From Asterias rubens (taxonomy: Eukaryota; Echinodermata; Asteroidea; Forcipulatida; Asteriidae): 64,000 nt of DNA. Location: NCBI RefSeq assembly GCF_902459465.1, contig NC_047062.1, forward strand, positions 16,871,994 to 16,935,993. Reading direction: 5' to 3'. This document shows, in pieces, positions 53,470 through 64,000 of the stretch (the first letter of the stretch is position 1; each line of letters begins with the position of its first letter). A model generated the notes under the pieces. That model saw only the letters and a list, made by a program, of their open reading frames with translations. It was not told where the DNA came from and ran no database searches. The position numbers were made by a program, and so were the translations under genes.

Positions 53470-56400
53470 AATATTTTTTTTAAAACACATCCAGATATGA
53501 AGTACGTGCAGAAGTCTATAGTGTCAGGTATTATTTTAGCTTCAGCGATTTTCTACAAAGTGTCCTTGCAATGACACAGGAGAGAGAGGAATGCAGTATA
53601 ATTCCGAGAACCTTTTATCGTTGCTCTTAGCTGTCACACCATTTCATAGAGTGAACACATTTTTTCTAGCAGTGCCGAGTGAAAGGTTGGACAATGTCTG
53701 AAAAACCTGCAAAAAGAAGTAATGAAAACACACGCTGATAAGTTTCCAATAACAAATTTCATGATTGTTTCATTCAATAATTGGGCAAATTGTTGCCATT
53801 TCATGAGTGCGCATCTATTTTCTTTGTTCACACAGTGGAAGATAAAAAATAAATAAATTATATTCTCCTATTTTTTTCAAATTTCAATATGAAAGCTCCC
53901 ATCGGTTACTCTTTTCATGAATTTGTTTGGGGACCGCAGATGTCAAAAAGGAGAACAACGCCTCAGGAGTTACTTGGACTGGGTTTACTCCATAGAGAAG
54001 TAGATGAATGAGGTTCGCTCCAATATTGTCTCCACGAAAGGAGTAGGTATGGGTTTAGCCTGCCCCGTATTTGTACTGTAGGAATGAATTTATTCTTCCA
54101 AATCCAAAGACCATGGGTCCATTGCATTATTCAATGACAATGTGATTATGAACATGATTGAATGATAGATAAACAAATTGATGTCAAAATGAAGTAAAGG
54201 AGTCAAAAGACAACAATGTACATTTTTAACAAGATGTCATAACCTGGCCTCATTCTAGAGGCTATGATGACATTAAGGAAGTAAATAAATCACACGTAAA
54301 AAACCTAAACATGGCAAACGCTGACAAGTGACACTGAGTGACATTCTCTATGGTGACACAGGCAGCAATTCAGCAGCAGCTTTATCATGTTTATCACTCA
54401 GTCCCAAAGGTTAACCTAGATTTTCATGTAAATTTATTTCCTGCAGTTTCGAAGGTTGATTTAACAGTCACACATTTAAAGTAGATACTCAAGGACAAAC
54501 TGAAAGCAGGCCATGCTTACAATTACTAAAATACGAAAGAAGGAAAAAGAGAGTCACACAAACGTATTGCCATTCAACAACAGCACATCCCACACCGTAA
54601 AAACACAGACATAAAATATTTTCAGAGACAATTTATGATCATCGTAAAGTCAAGCAAGTAACTTCACAGAATACTTACAATTTTACTGTGCATTGTATCC
54701 ATAGTAATATCCATTATGCTATTGAATTTTATGCAGCAACAACCTCGTCTGTCATGTCTGTTCACTGTCCATTATAAAACCTTTTTTTTGTAAATTTCTT
54801 TTTACTAAAAACTATAACAGACTGAATGCTCAGATAGATGCATGTAACGCATACAAGATTCGTGCGTGCCGGTGTCGCGGTTTGCTGATTGTTATAGGAA
54901 AATGCCACACGGACACTTTCTAAGCAAAGTTGGAAAAAGTTGAAATCCAAAATGGGTTAGTCGTCTTTAGAAAGGAACTTTTAGAATCTTACAAAATTCA
55001 AGAACTTTAATAAACGTACTGCTAGAGAAACACTTCATCATACTCATGAAGTTTTGTTAAAAAAATAGTAGAAGAAAATGCTGTCTCGATGCATTTCCAA
55101 GCAAAGAATGTTTTACTCAACGACTAAAACCCCCTATCAAGAAAGTGGTGCGTGCCATTCAATCTGTCAAAAGAGGCTGGTCTGTCTCTGTTTCATGGCA
55201 ACATGTAAACTAATGGCAGAGTTCGACCTGCCCCCCGTGTGGCGGCCTCGCCTGTGTTGGGTTGGAATGGGTTTAGCTGCATCGATCATGGTTTTCAATA
55301 TTGCGGGCAACTTTTTTTTTTAAACAAAATAAAATTTTACCACCAATCAGAATTTGAATCATTAAAGCAATTTCGATGTAAACTTATTTTATAATGTGTT
55401 TTCATTGTGTTTTTAGGCCGACCATTTAATACAAATTTGCATGACAAAATAACTATGTGTACATGGTGTAGGCCTAAAAAGGTCGATCTGGCCATGGCTT
55501 CTCTTTCCTATGTTTGTCTTGAAATAAATTGTTCGATCTTGTTGCCTAATAATTGTTTGTTTCTTTAACCTTTCACCCTATATCTTTATGAAGGGGTTTG
55601 ATTATAAACTTCAACGGGCTAATTGGAATTTAATTGCACCGGGAGTTGCTTCGTGTGAAACCGGCCGGAAAGGTGATAAGGATAATTGCAAGAAGATCCC
55701 AAGTGTTACGTTGGTACGTTGACAAAGCAAGTCATTTGCTGTAATGAATAGTACAACTACAAGTGCACCATTAGTATTAGCAGGGGTCACAATAATTCAC
55801 CGACTTAAAGTAGGATTCAGCTTTAGACACACGAGGATGAAATCAATAAACATACGAAAATTTGCCGTGACAAGAAGATATATCCCTCTCTCCAGAGAAG
55901 CAATCTCCCGACAGAGCTACTGTCAGAAACATTGCGACATTCGATTCTGCTGAACCCCCATCACTCAAAAGAGATTTAATATAAAACCATGGAGGTAGAA
56001 ATGACAACTGCAGAATATCGTTTGATCGGTTCGACGTTTGTGAAGAAACTGTTCACAAAATTAATACCAGACTTAACCTTCTAAAAACATAAATGGAAGC
56101 TAAAAAAAACCACCACCCCAAAACACCAACAAACAAATAAACAGTCTAGAACCTCCCCGAAAAACAAACCAATTACAGAGAAATACATACAATTTACAAA
56201 CACCCAAACATTAAAATTTAGTTATAAACTCTACAAGCACATACAAAACGTACATGTTGGCCCTACAGACATTCTTAGTTGCAGAACGCTCGTCAAATTA
56301 ATTTGCTCCTTTGAACAATTATTTGCGAAATATCTTATACTGTCTTCTGTATATTGATTTTCAAATCTGCGTCCGTCTGGAGTGTTTCTTTACCCGTTAT

Positions 56401-57200
56401 CTTTATGAGTTCTGACTCAATCACGAACGAAAATAAGAGTCGGATTTCAAGTCAAGTTAGCGACGTCCATATGCTCCCCATCAGAGTACGAACAACAAAT
56501 AAAATATGATGAAATTTCCATTCGTTTCCAAGGAAACACTCTCTTCTTTTGCTGCATGCTAAGATGTTTAATGCCTACGTATCAGATGGTGACTTCCATG
56601 TATAAACCCCTGTGGATATTTTAAGAATCAACAAGGTCAGACTGTGTACACCCACGGGACTCTCTGCAGATTGTGTAATTTTAACCCTGGGAATAAGACA
56701 TGCTGATTCAGTCGTCACTGTTATACATGCCATTTCACAAGCCTTGAAGTTGGATTGGATTGCAATTTTCAAGAATCAGTATATAATTTTTTCCTTTTCC
56801 CTCGTTCAATATCAAGATAATTTGTTAATGAACAGCCTATGTCTTAACGGCTGCAACCCCGATTTGTTTTCGAAACTCTACTTTATATTTTGAGATTTCA
56901 AAATTTGGGTTTTAATTTCCTAGTGGACAAATTTTGTATAATTATTATCAGCAGTAGCAACATCACTGCAGCTTAGTGTTAATAAGCAGTTAACATAAGG
57001 AGTCTGTCTACACAAAAACATCAGTTGTAACCCTGACACGAATTCTTTTTTACTTAAAAAAAAGGGTCTGGAACGAAAGATGAAACTTGTGTCATTTCAA
57101 CCACATTTAAAAATAAGCAACTTATTTTTCTTAGCCAACAACCAGTTGACAACCAATCAGTACAATCAATAATATCAGGAGAGTCTTAAACGTCTGCTTA
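53470..57200. other. intergenic stretch upstream of the stathmin-domain gene
   Basis: No supported exon on either strand. The first few hundred bases should hold the promoter and 5' UTR of the gene starting at 53465. Open frames near 55.1 and 56.6 kb lack motifs and splice context. Part of this may be the long 3' UTR or downstream flank of DYNC1H1. Confidence 0.4.
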
Positions 57201-58900
57201 CTAAGTCTACTTGTTTATTCTTTACTTCATCTTTAAACCATCGAACATGCCACTACAGCAATGACATTATTTGTGTGATAATTATTTGAAGTAATATACT
57301 ACTGTTAGCATTTTACTCATTTGTTTGAAACTAATTATGAAATTGCTTAATTTTCATTTTCCATTACACAAAATGAATATTTTTTCCGTTAATTACTACA
57401 ATACAACACACGCATAAACATTTGATATACTTAAGAATATTTCACCACTAACTCCTTAAAATATGATTTATATCGAAGCAATTTAATCTAGATACTTGCA
57501 ATGCATTCCCATTTTTAAATAATATATTTATGACAGAAGAAAGTTATTCCATTTGAATCTGAATAACAAAATGATTTTTTTTTCTTTCTTGAATTTACCT
57601 TGAAGCCCTTGACCCCCAGCGTGCTTCTACAAAGAATAATACATTGATATGATGATTATTTAAAAGTATAATTCTCCATTAATATTCTACTTATTTATTT
57701 AAAATTCATTATAATTGTTGATGTTTTTTAGTCCCTAGAAATTAAATATTACAATTCAATTCCAATCCAATACAGCAAAACGATCATTGTTTTTCCAGTA
57801 ATGTAGTCACAAAATTATATTAATATCCTGACATGCAATAAATGTTAAGAAATCCAGACTCATGCTTGTCAAATTACTTACTCGAAACACATTTTTCTCT
57901 GATCAATTCAATCTGGATATTTGTCATGCATTCCTATTTTTAAGATATTTACGACAAGAGAAGGGTTTTCCCCTTTCAATTCAAACATGCATCAAAATAA
58001 CAAAACAAAACAGTCCCCAAAAGGCATTTTAAATCCCTCTCCAGATATTTGTAAGCAATCGTCCAGTCTGTTAGTGATGACTTTTCCAATCAAGCTTATT
58101 TTTGTGATTTTACTAAAACTACTGTGAGTTTACTCTGTCTTTAAATCCTTGGAACTTTATAATGCTGTAATACAAACACTGACACTAGTGGTATAATGAT
58201 AATCTGTTACAGTTTTACAGTATGCTTGTATTTTTTTCGTTTATTTATTTCAAAATTTTTGCAAGTTCTTCCCAACCAAGGCTAAAATCCACTTTAAATA
58301 ACTAGAGCTTTGTATTGTGCAATTTCCATAAAAATGTTCAACCGCACATCACACTAAACAATAACTGTTTGAAAACTAACAATGATTTTTGTGTAATGTT
58401 TTCCCAAGTAAGTCATTCAACAATTACTACAGCAGTTTATTTTAATAGTTTTAAACTTGTTTTGATTATCAGTTAATTTGAAGAAAAAAAAATCACTCAT
58501 CATCCAATGCCATGTTGTGCTATTCACGGTCATTATCGCTTCATTATTTTTTAACAAGTATATTTCAAGTTATTGAAGGATGCAACTCCAAGTAAAGAAA
58601 TGATATGTTACCAAGAAAAGGTTTAAAGACTCAAATCTGTCAACTACCTTATTCAAATGTAATTTTTTTCTGATAAATTTAATCTGGATATTTGTCATGC
58701 AATTCTATTCAAGATATTATTATGACAAGAGTAATTGCTTCACTTAAGATTATTTGAAGCATTCCATCAAACCTAATAATAATGACCATTGTAATTTATA
58801 TTATTTTATAATTTTACTAAAACTACTGCAAGTACATCCCCGATCATCATGGAATTCATTGTCACTAATACATTGCCAGAAATACCGCACCCCACCCCAA
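57200..58900. repeat. very diverged AT-rich repeat units downstream of DYNC1H1
   Basis: Similar blocks recur: AATTTAATCTAGATACTTGCAATGCATT near 57480, TCAATCTGGATATTTGTCATGCATTCC near 57907, and TTAATCTGGATATTTGTCATGCAATTC near 58679, each followed by a TATTTA(C/T)GACA or ATTATGACA word. TTTTACTAAAACTACTG occurs near 58108 and 58811. Spacing is unequal (about 425 and 772 bases). Non-coding. Confidence 0.55.
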
Positions 58901-59110
58901 TAGGGCCATTACAACTACATTCTTAATCAGCAATCTCTTTAAAGAATGAAAAAAGGATCCCATTATATTACCAATACATAACCCAAAACATAACAACCCA
59001 TTTCACATATACTACTCTAGAAATTCCATAACTCCATGGTTTCCCAAATCCACACCCACAATCACAAATACCCTACTCCAGAAGGTCCATAACTCTATGT
59101 TTTCATCAAG

Positions 59111-59510
59111 GGTTCACCCTAAGCAGACAGTCCATTGCAGAGCAGTGCCACGCCCCCTTTCATAGAAGCTGTGACCCTTGTCGGATCCTTACGGAGAAGG
59201 ACTCCATGGTTTAATCAAGGGTTCACCCTAAGCAGACAGTCCATTGCAGAGCAGTGCCACGCCCCCTTTCATAGAAGCTGTGACCCTTGTCGGATCCTTA
59301 CGGAGAAGGACTCCATGGTTTAATCAAGGGTTCACCCTAAGCAGACAGTCCATTGCAGAGCAGTGCCACGCCCCCTTTCATAGAAGCTGTGACCCTTGTT
59401 GGATCCTTACGGAGAAGGACTCCATGGTTTAATCAAGGGTTCACCCTAAGCAGACAGTCCATTGCAGAGCAGAGCCACGCCCCTTTCATAGAAGGATCCT
59501 TCTCCGTCAC
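59111..59510 (-). repeat. 109-bp tandem repeat of the DYNC1H1 C-terminal coding end
   Basis: The word GGTTCACCCTAAGCAGACAG starts at 59111, 59220, 59329 and 59438, an exact 109-base period. The unit at 59438 is the true exon end with the stop. The other three lie downstream of the stop in the 3' UTR. Each has an extra G in the GAAAGGGGGCGTGG word (frameshift) and an intervening spacer with TCCATGGTTTAATCAAG. The three UTR copies are nearly identical, so recent. Confidence 0.93.
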
Positions 59511-62500
59511 CACATTCGATGTCTACTGTGAACAGCAGCTCAGCTCTCGTCTGGTTCAAGTACACCGGCAGAAGAACCTGGATAAGAAAATAAATGGATT
59601 AATCTCATTAATGATAGAATTCAAACCAAATCACAACAGGTACATCTGATGTGAGAAAAATAAAGAAGAAGAAAAACAAAGAAAAAACAAGGCACAATTG
59701 AGTAGGATTTGAAACTTTGCATGGTGGAAGTAAGATATAGAAAAGTTTGCGGTAACACCATGTTACATGGTGTTACCGCAAACTTTTCTATATAAGGCAC
59801 AATTGAAGAAAAATTAAATACACAAGAAATATTGATGGTAGGAAGGTGCCAGTCTTATCTGGTGGCTTGGATAACGAAAGGTCCAAGAGGTAACACAAAA
59901 TTAAACTACCGTAATTTTCGGATTATAAACCGCGGTTTATACGTAGATTTTGACACTTTTTTGAACTCCTGCGGTTTATTCTCCGGGCGGCTTGTAAGCC
60001 GACGTATAAATATTTAAGAGAAAAACGGCATTTTTAAAAAGAAAGATCGTTTGTAAAATATTCTAAATAATGTTTTTTTTTTCTTAAACGAGAACAAAAA
60101 CCTGCCTGTGTGATGACAAAAACCTGTTGAAAATCCCACCACAATTGTATTCCATGTTTCCTTTGTAAAACGTTTAACAGCCGCCCTCAGCTAGCTAGCT
60201 CCCCCCGCTCAGCGCAACTCGGGTTAGACTAGACTCGTCCCCTGTCTATTTTTCCCACGATCTTTATATACTGACGTCAGACATCCGCTACACTCGTGTC
60301 AGCCAGCGGTTTCTTCAGCTCAACCACGCACACCGCAACAGCAGAATGGTGAATGGACGTACGCAAAGAGCTATGCCGCTCCGGGGGATCAAACAAAACG
60401 TTTCCAAACTGCCCTGATTGTTGAGTCCAGTAACATTGGGAATTTTATTTCCAGGCGGCGCAAATGCGAGGGCGTAGCGCAACCCGTCAGCGAACATCGC
60501 TCAGTACTGTGCAGCCAACATCTGTTGTGCAATCTCGAGATTGAGCAGCGCAATTAACAGATTGCTAGCTTTACGAACTCGCATGTGTGTACATGTGCTT
60601 AATGTGCACGCTGCATGATACATTACTGCATACACACACGCTACGTCCGTCCGCCCGTCCGTCATTGCAATAATCTGTTGTGTGGATCCTCGTTGTGGGA
60701 CTACAATAAAAGGGAGGGAGAAACACCGGCCAACCAAAAAAAAAAAAAAACCCAAAAGAATGCTATCCTATAATAGATCATTTCAATTGCGATCAATAGT
60801 GTAAACTTTAATACATTTCCACTTTAATTACGACGCAACTCCACATTGCGGCCAACTATACAAGACTGAGTGATGTGCCGCCCGCCTGTCACTGCACATC
60901 GCCACACGGGGACCGCAAACAAGCACGGCCCCTATGTGTTCACGCATGCGGTGATTGGCCGTTTGATGATTGGCCGTTGTTGATTGGCCGGTGATAGTTC
61001 CATTCATAAAATCTTGGCTAGACTTCGGACGGATCGAGTAGAGCGGCTGCCCATTGTACAACGGGGAGCTTGAACGTCTGACCCACGCTTTGAGGCTCGG
61101 GGCCCAGTCTAATCAAACGTGAACAACTTTTGTCAACAGAGGGCGATGCGATGCAGGGCAAAGTTCAACTATTTCTCGGTGTGCGTTGTAGACCGATCTT
61201 TGATTCACGGAGATTGTTGCCAAAGAAGTTCACAAAACATATGGTCAACACAACCGATCATCAAATCGCAAATTCTTGAAAAGGGTTGTTGATGGAAACA
61301 AAATATAACTCAGGACTGATAGTGTGAGATAAAAAATCACCCGTAACGCGGCAGGTTTGCGTACTTCACTTCCGTGTTTTGAGGTTAGTTTTTTCATGTC
61401 TTTTTTATTATTTTGATCGCGGTTTATACGCCGCGCGGCATATACGCCGACATCTAAATATTTTTTGTATATTTTGAGGAAGTGCGGTTTATACGCCGCG
61501 CGGTTTATAATCCGAAAATTACGGTAGACAATAATTTGGGTGGCCAACAACATCCTTCATAAACAAAAACTTCTTCCTTTTACAATAGAATAACCTAAAG
61601 TAAACAATCATTGAGGTCCTTAACTGCAATGTCATATCCATAATGATCAAAGGTTGTTCAATGAAAAAAAAACCATACACATCTTAATCTACACATACAT
61701 GTAAATGAAGTTTCTTTTTGCCAAACAATTTCTTTAGACTAGAGACCCCTCTGAATCAATAAATTTCATTTACCAGCAGCTCAAAAATCTGCAAACCAAT
61801 TGAATGAAATCCATACAAACTGCATGACCTCATAGCTGACATGATGTAGTTAGTAGGGGCAGGGATGCTGTAGCGATGCAACATAATGTATTTAAAAACT
61901 TGGGTATTTAAGGCTCAACCCCCCCCCCCCCCCCCCCCTAAAGAAAATATGGCAACTGCTAGCAATCTTTCCCAATTAAATTATTCAACCTACCTTATCC
62001 TTCACTTCCTTTTTGGTAGTGCCTGCAACCAAGCTGTAAACAAAAACAAGATATTAACAAGCGTTATTTTTGCATTGGGGGTAAACACTGTTTATTTTTA
62101 ACCTTACACCAATGTGCATTCAGCACTGTGTACACAAAGGCTTTGAACTGCCTCTAGCCACCAGGCTAGCTTGGTGCAACCTCGTTCCCAGGGGTGATCG
62201 ATCTCGCCGCGCCATTTTTTCCCAGCATGCCTTGCTCGATCAAAACCCCTGGAAGTGTGACTTTAAAATATCCAAATGTATTGGATATTACAATCATTCC
62301 TGTGGTTGATATGTTCTGTGCTGGGCGTTAGTCGCGCACAGGCTGGATGCGCTGTGTGGAAAGTTGTAGAATACATACAGTGTATGTTATAAGTCATTTA
62401 CTTGGCGGTCAGTGTTGCGTGACAAAAAAGTGAGTGCGTACACGCACACGTTTCGTCATTAGAGCTTTTTGAAGACGCATGGCGTTTCATATTTTGTGGG

Positions 62501-63441
62501 TATATGATAGCCAATCAAAGACACGGATCGGAGTTTCCCTCCCGGGGGTTAGAGATGTACGCAGAGCTAGCGTGTGATACGGTGCGCTGCCCATGGTAGT
62601 GAGGTTGAGATTGGTGGTCTAGTGGCAATGCTGAGGTTGTGGGTTCGAAAACCAACCGAGTGATTTGCCTGTGAATTTTTTTAAACAGAACTCTGCTTAA
62701 TACACAACGGTGTTGGGTAAAACAAAATTATCAAGATAATATCACTTTTAGTAAAATATAACAAACCTCTGATGAATATTTCAGCTGACAATACATGCAA
62801 CTTCAGAGAGTTGACAAGTCAACGATTTGAGAGATATGATTGCCGAGTCAATGATAACTTACCGAACCCATTTGAAGATTGTAGATGGTAAGTCAGTGGA
62901 GATAACTGCTGTCAAGTACAACTTGTTGCCCTTACAAGTGGCTCCTTGCAACTTCAATCCTGAAAAAGGAACCAGTAACGGTTAATTTAGTTGTATAGAT
63001 TGTTGTTTGATGTGCGGCATTGCATGGTGATGTACCGATATACATTCAGTTTGCGGTAACACCTTGCGAATAATATCCACTTTGCTGTGTAGGATTGTTC
63101 TTTTAAGAACTTGTCCAGCTGTTTATCTACTGCCGCTGAGTAGATTGGGAAACTGTGAGGCTACCTATTCTTATAAGAAGTTGTCAGTGATCATTATTGT
63201 TTACACCATTGGAATGAAAACTCTTAGTTTCCATTTATCTATTTACTTCTTTCATACCTTGGTGAGTGATTCAGGTTTGTTGTGATATAAGGATTATAAA
63301 AAATCTAAACTGATTTTGATCATTAATGTCAAACTAAAGTCAAAGCCAGCTTAAAGGAAACTTTAAAGTCCAAACTGTACCTGTAACAGCAAAGCTACAG
63401 TCGTCCATCTGGAGCTGCTTGCCTGGGTCAGAAACAGTCAC
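59446..63441 (-). CDS. DYNC1H1: cytoplasmic dynein 1 heavy chain, last four coding exons (gene continues past the right edge)
   Basis: The motor subunit of cytoplasmic dynein, which drives minus-end transport along microtubules. Exons in gene order: 63441-63381, 62959-62863, 62033-61994, 59577-59446; phases agree and give the last 109 residues. Landmarks of the C-terminal domain match the vertebrate protein: [44 protein letters not shown] and [11 protein letters not shown], then NGLSA and stop. Vertebrate DYNC1H1 ends similarly (FYERGVAVLC plus two residues), so this has a slightly longer tail. The upstream exons, including the ATPase modules, lie beyond 64 kb. The last intron carries a 1.6-kb DNA transposon and a short palindromic insert. 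The 3' UTR begins with three degenerate copies of the exon end. Confidence 0.95.
59702..59793. mobile_element. 92-bp palindrome-bearing insert with 13-bp target site duplication
   Basis: AAGGCACAATTGA occurs exactly at 59689-59701 and again at 59794-59806, directly flanking the insert. The insert reads TAGGATTTGAAACTTTGCAT, then a perfect palindrome: ATATAGAAAAGTTTGCGGTA pairs with TACCGCAAACTTTTCTATAT around ACACCATGTTACATGGTGT. The motifs belong to the GCGGTAACACCATG family (compare 12527-12650). A 13-bp duplication is unlike most cut-and-paste elements and suggests target-primed or another mechanism. Confidence 0.8.
59906..61527. mobile_element. 1.6-kb non-autonomous DNA transposon with long terminal inverted repeats
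   Basis: Left end CTACCGTAATTTTCGGATTA, right end TAATCCGAAAATTACGGTAG, exact complements. Inner subterminal words (GCGGTTTAT, GCCGACGTATAAATATTT against AAATATTTAGATGTCGGCGT-type) extend the inverted repeats to over 100 bases, with GCGGTTTATAC(G/C) repeated several times. The interior (60.15-61.25 kb) is clearly GC-richer than the flank, with GATTGGCCG repeats near 60952-60992. No transposase frame was seen. It lies in the last intron of DYNC1H1. Confidence 0.85.
61919..61938 (+). repeat. C20 homopolymer run
   Basis: Twenty C in a row, 55 bases from the 3' border of the DYNC1H1 exon at 61994-62033. On the transcribed minus strand it is G20 in the intron just after the donor. Confidence 0.95.
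62590..62735 (+). mobile_element. SINE-like fragment
   Basis: GGTGGTCTAGTGGCAATGCTG (A-box type), TGTGGGTTCGAAAACC (B-box type, one base changed), then GCCTGTGAATTTTTTTAAACAG and ACACAACGGTGTTGGGTAAA, matching the tail of the element at 1620-1862 (CCTGTGATATTTGTTTTCACAG, ACACATCGGTGTATGGGTAA). In a DYNC1H1 intron. Confidence 0.65.
63000..63200. repeat. hairpin-row repeat (GCGGTAACACC family) in a DYNC1H1 intron
   Basis: CATTGCATGGTGATG, TTTGCGGTAACACC, TTCTTTTAAGAAC, TCTACTGCCGCTGAGTAGA and TTCTTATAAGAA occur in the same order as the copy at 13140-13300. Non-coding. Confidence 0.65.
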
Positions 63442-64000
63442 CTGTAGATAAAAAAACAAACCATCATTAAGTCAAGGAACTAGCCTTGATAGTGGTAGGC
63501 CTACAGGGCAAAGCAAAGCATTTGCCCACACTCAATCACCCCCTCTCCCCGCCACATAAACCTGCGCAAGTGTATAAACACCTACAATCGGAAACCTCCT
63601 ATTGTCCCTAATTTAGTTGTACTTTATCTTTTCAAAACTGCTCCAATTATTTTTGTGAACACTTTCCAACTAGGGATCTTCACCCAACTGCGGACCTTAT
63701 TGTCCCGTTTTGTTATAGGTCCCTGGTTTGAATGTGTAAACCCACCATCGCATATGGGTAAACATCTCCATCATGGACCCTCCTTTGTTCAACACTTTGT
63801 CCTGACAAATGTGAACCCCATTGTTTTCCTTTTTGATAGCAACCGAATACTTATTGTCCCTTTTGCAATAAGTCATAAGTTAGAATGTCACTGCAAACTC
63901 ACACAAATTCGTACAGATCAGGTTTGTCATGTCCCTCCTCTTTTATTTCCTTTGAAGGAAAATTTAAGCTGAGGGATATTATATTTTGCACATTTGTTGA
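63442..64000. other. DYNC1H1 intron running off the window
   Basis: Polypyrimidine tract and CTACAG acceptor for the exon at 63441 lie at the left. No further dynein exon was recognised before the window ends. Confidence 0.5.

Noticed and set aside
55078-55323. 81-codon plus-strand frame upstream of the stathmin-domain gene
   Set aside because: Cys- and Trp-rich without domain or splice context; no recognisable similarity.
57921-58127. 68-codon plus-strand frame in the AT-rich region left of DYNC1H1
   Set aside because: Falls in diverged non-coding repeat units; reading frame is not kept between units.
59135-59649. Plus-strand frames of 62-98 codons with repeated peptide MQSSATPPF
   Set aside because: These are antisense shadows of the 109-bp repeat of the DYNC1H1 terminal exon.

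Overview
This is a window of animal nuclear DNA. Its protein-coding genes are split by introns with GT..AG borders, and it is AT-rich and dense with short repeats. Four genes are recognised by protein similarity recalled from memory, and every exon join was checked for reading phase. The gene set and the many small foldback or MITE-like repeats point to a marine invertebrate deuterostome. An echinoderm, perhaps a sea star, is my best guess, but that is inference only.

Layout: (1) 0.17-7.2 kb, minus strand: a complete seven-exon, 406-residue glutaminyl-peptide cyclotransferase-like gene (QPCT/QPCTL family) with an N-terminal membrane anchor. (2) 7.2-32.4 kb: mostly intergenic and repeat-filled. 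It holds a plus-strand fragment of a cytoplasmic dynein heavy chain gene at 19.4-19.8 kb and a lone minus-strand signal-peptide exon at 28.0 kb. (3) 32.4-33.6 kb, plus strand: an intronless 382-codon gene of unknown function. (4) 37.0-45.6 kb, minus strand: a nine-exon NRDE2 gene (nuclear RNA surveillance, 1273 residues) whose last coding exon is present four times in tandem. (5) 48.7-53.5 kb, minus strand: a six-exon gene for a stathmin-domain protein with an acylation-type MGC start, resembling STMND1. (6) 59.4-63.4 kb and beyond the right edge, minus strand: the last four coding exons of cytoplasmic dynein 1 heavy chain (DYNC1H1), again with its terminal exon end duplicated in tandem.

The genes do not form an operon or one pathway. 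They are housekeeping or cell-biology genes: Golgi peptide modification, nuclear exosome control, tubulin binding and the minus-end microtubule motor. The most striking pattern is local tandem duplication of exon edges in three of the four recognised genes. NRDE2 has four terminal exons, three of them splice-competent by eye. DYNC1H1 has three extra 109-bp copies of its C-terminal coding end in the 3' UTR. The cyclotransferase gene has a frameshifted decoy copy of the exon 2 splice-donor end. With the dispersed dynein AAA1 fragment, this suggests a locus prone to partial gene duplication.

Repeat content seen by eye includes a MITE-like family with ends near TTAAAGGCAGTGGACACT (at least eight copies), long foldbacks, tRNA-derived SINE-like elements, a decayed LINE tail, a 1.6-kb inverted-repeat transposon inside a DYNC1H1 intron, a short palindromic insert with 13-bp target duplications, and 20-base G or C runs.
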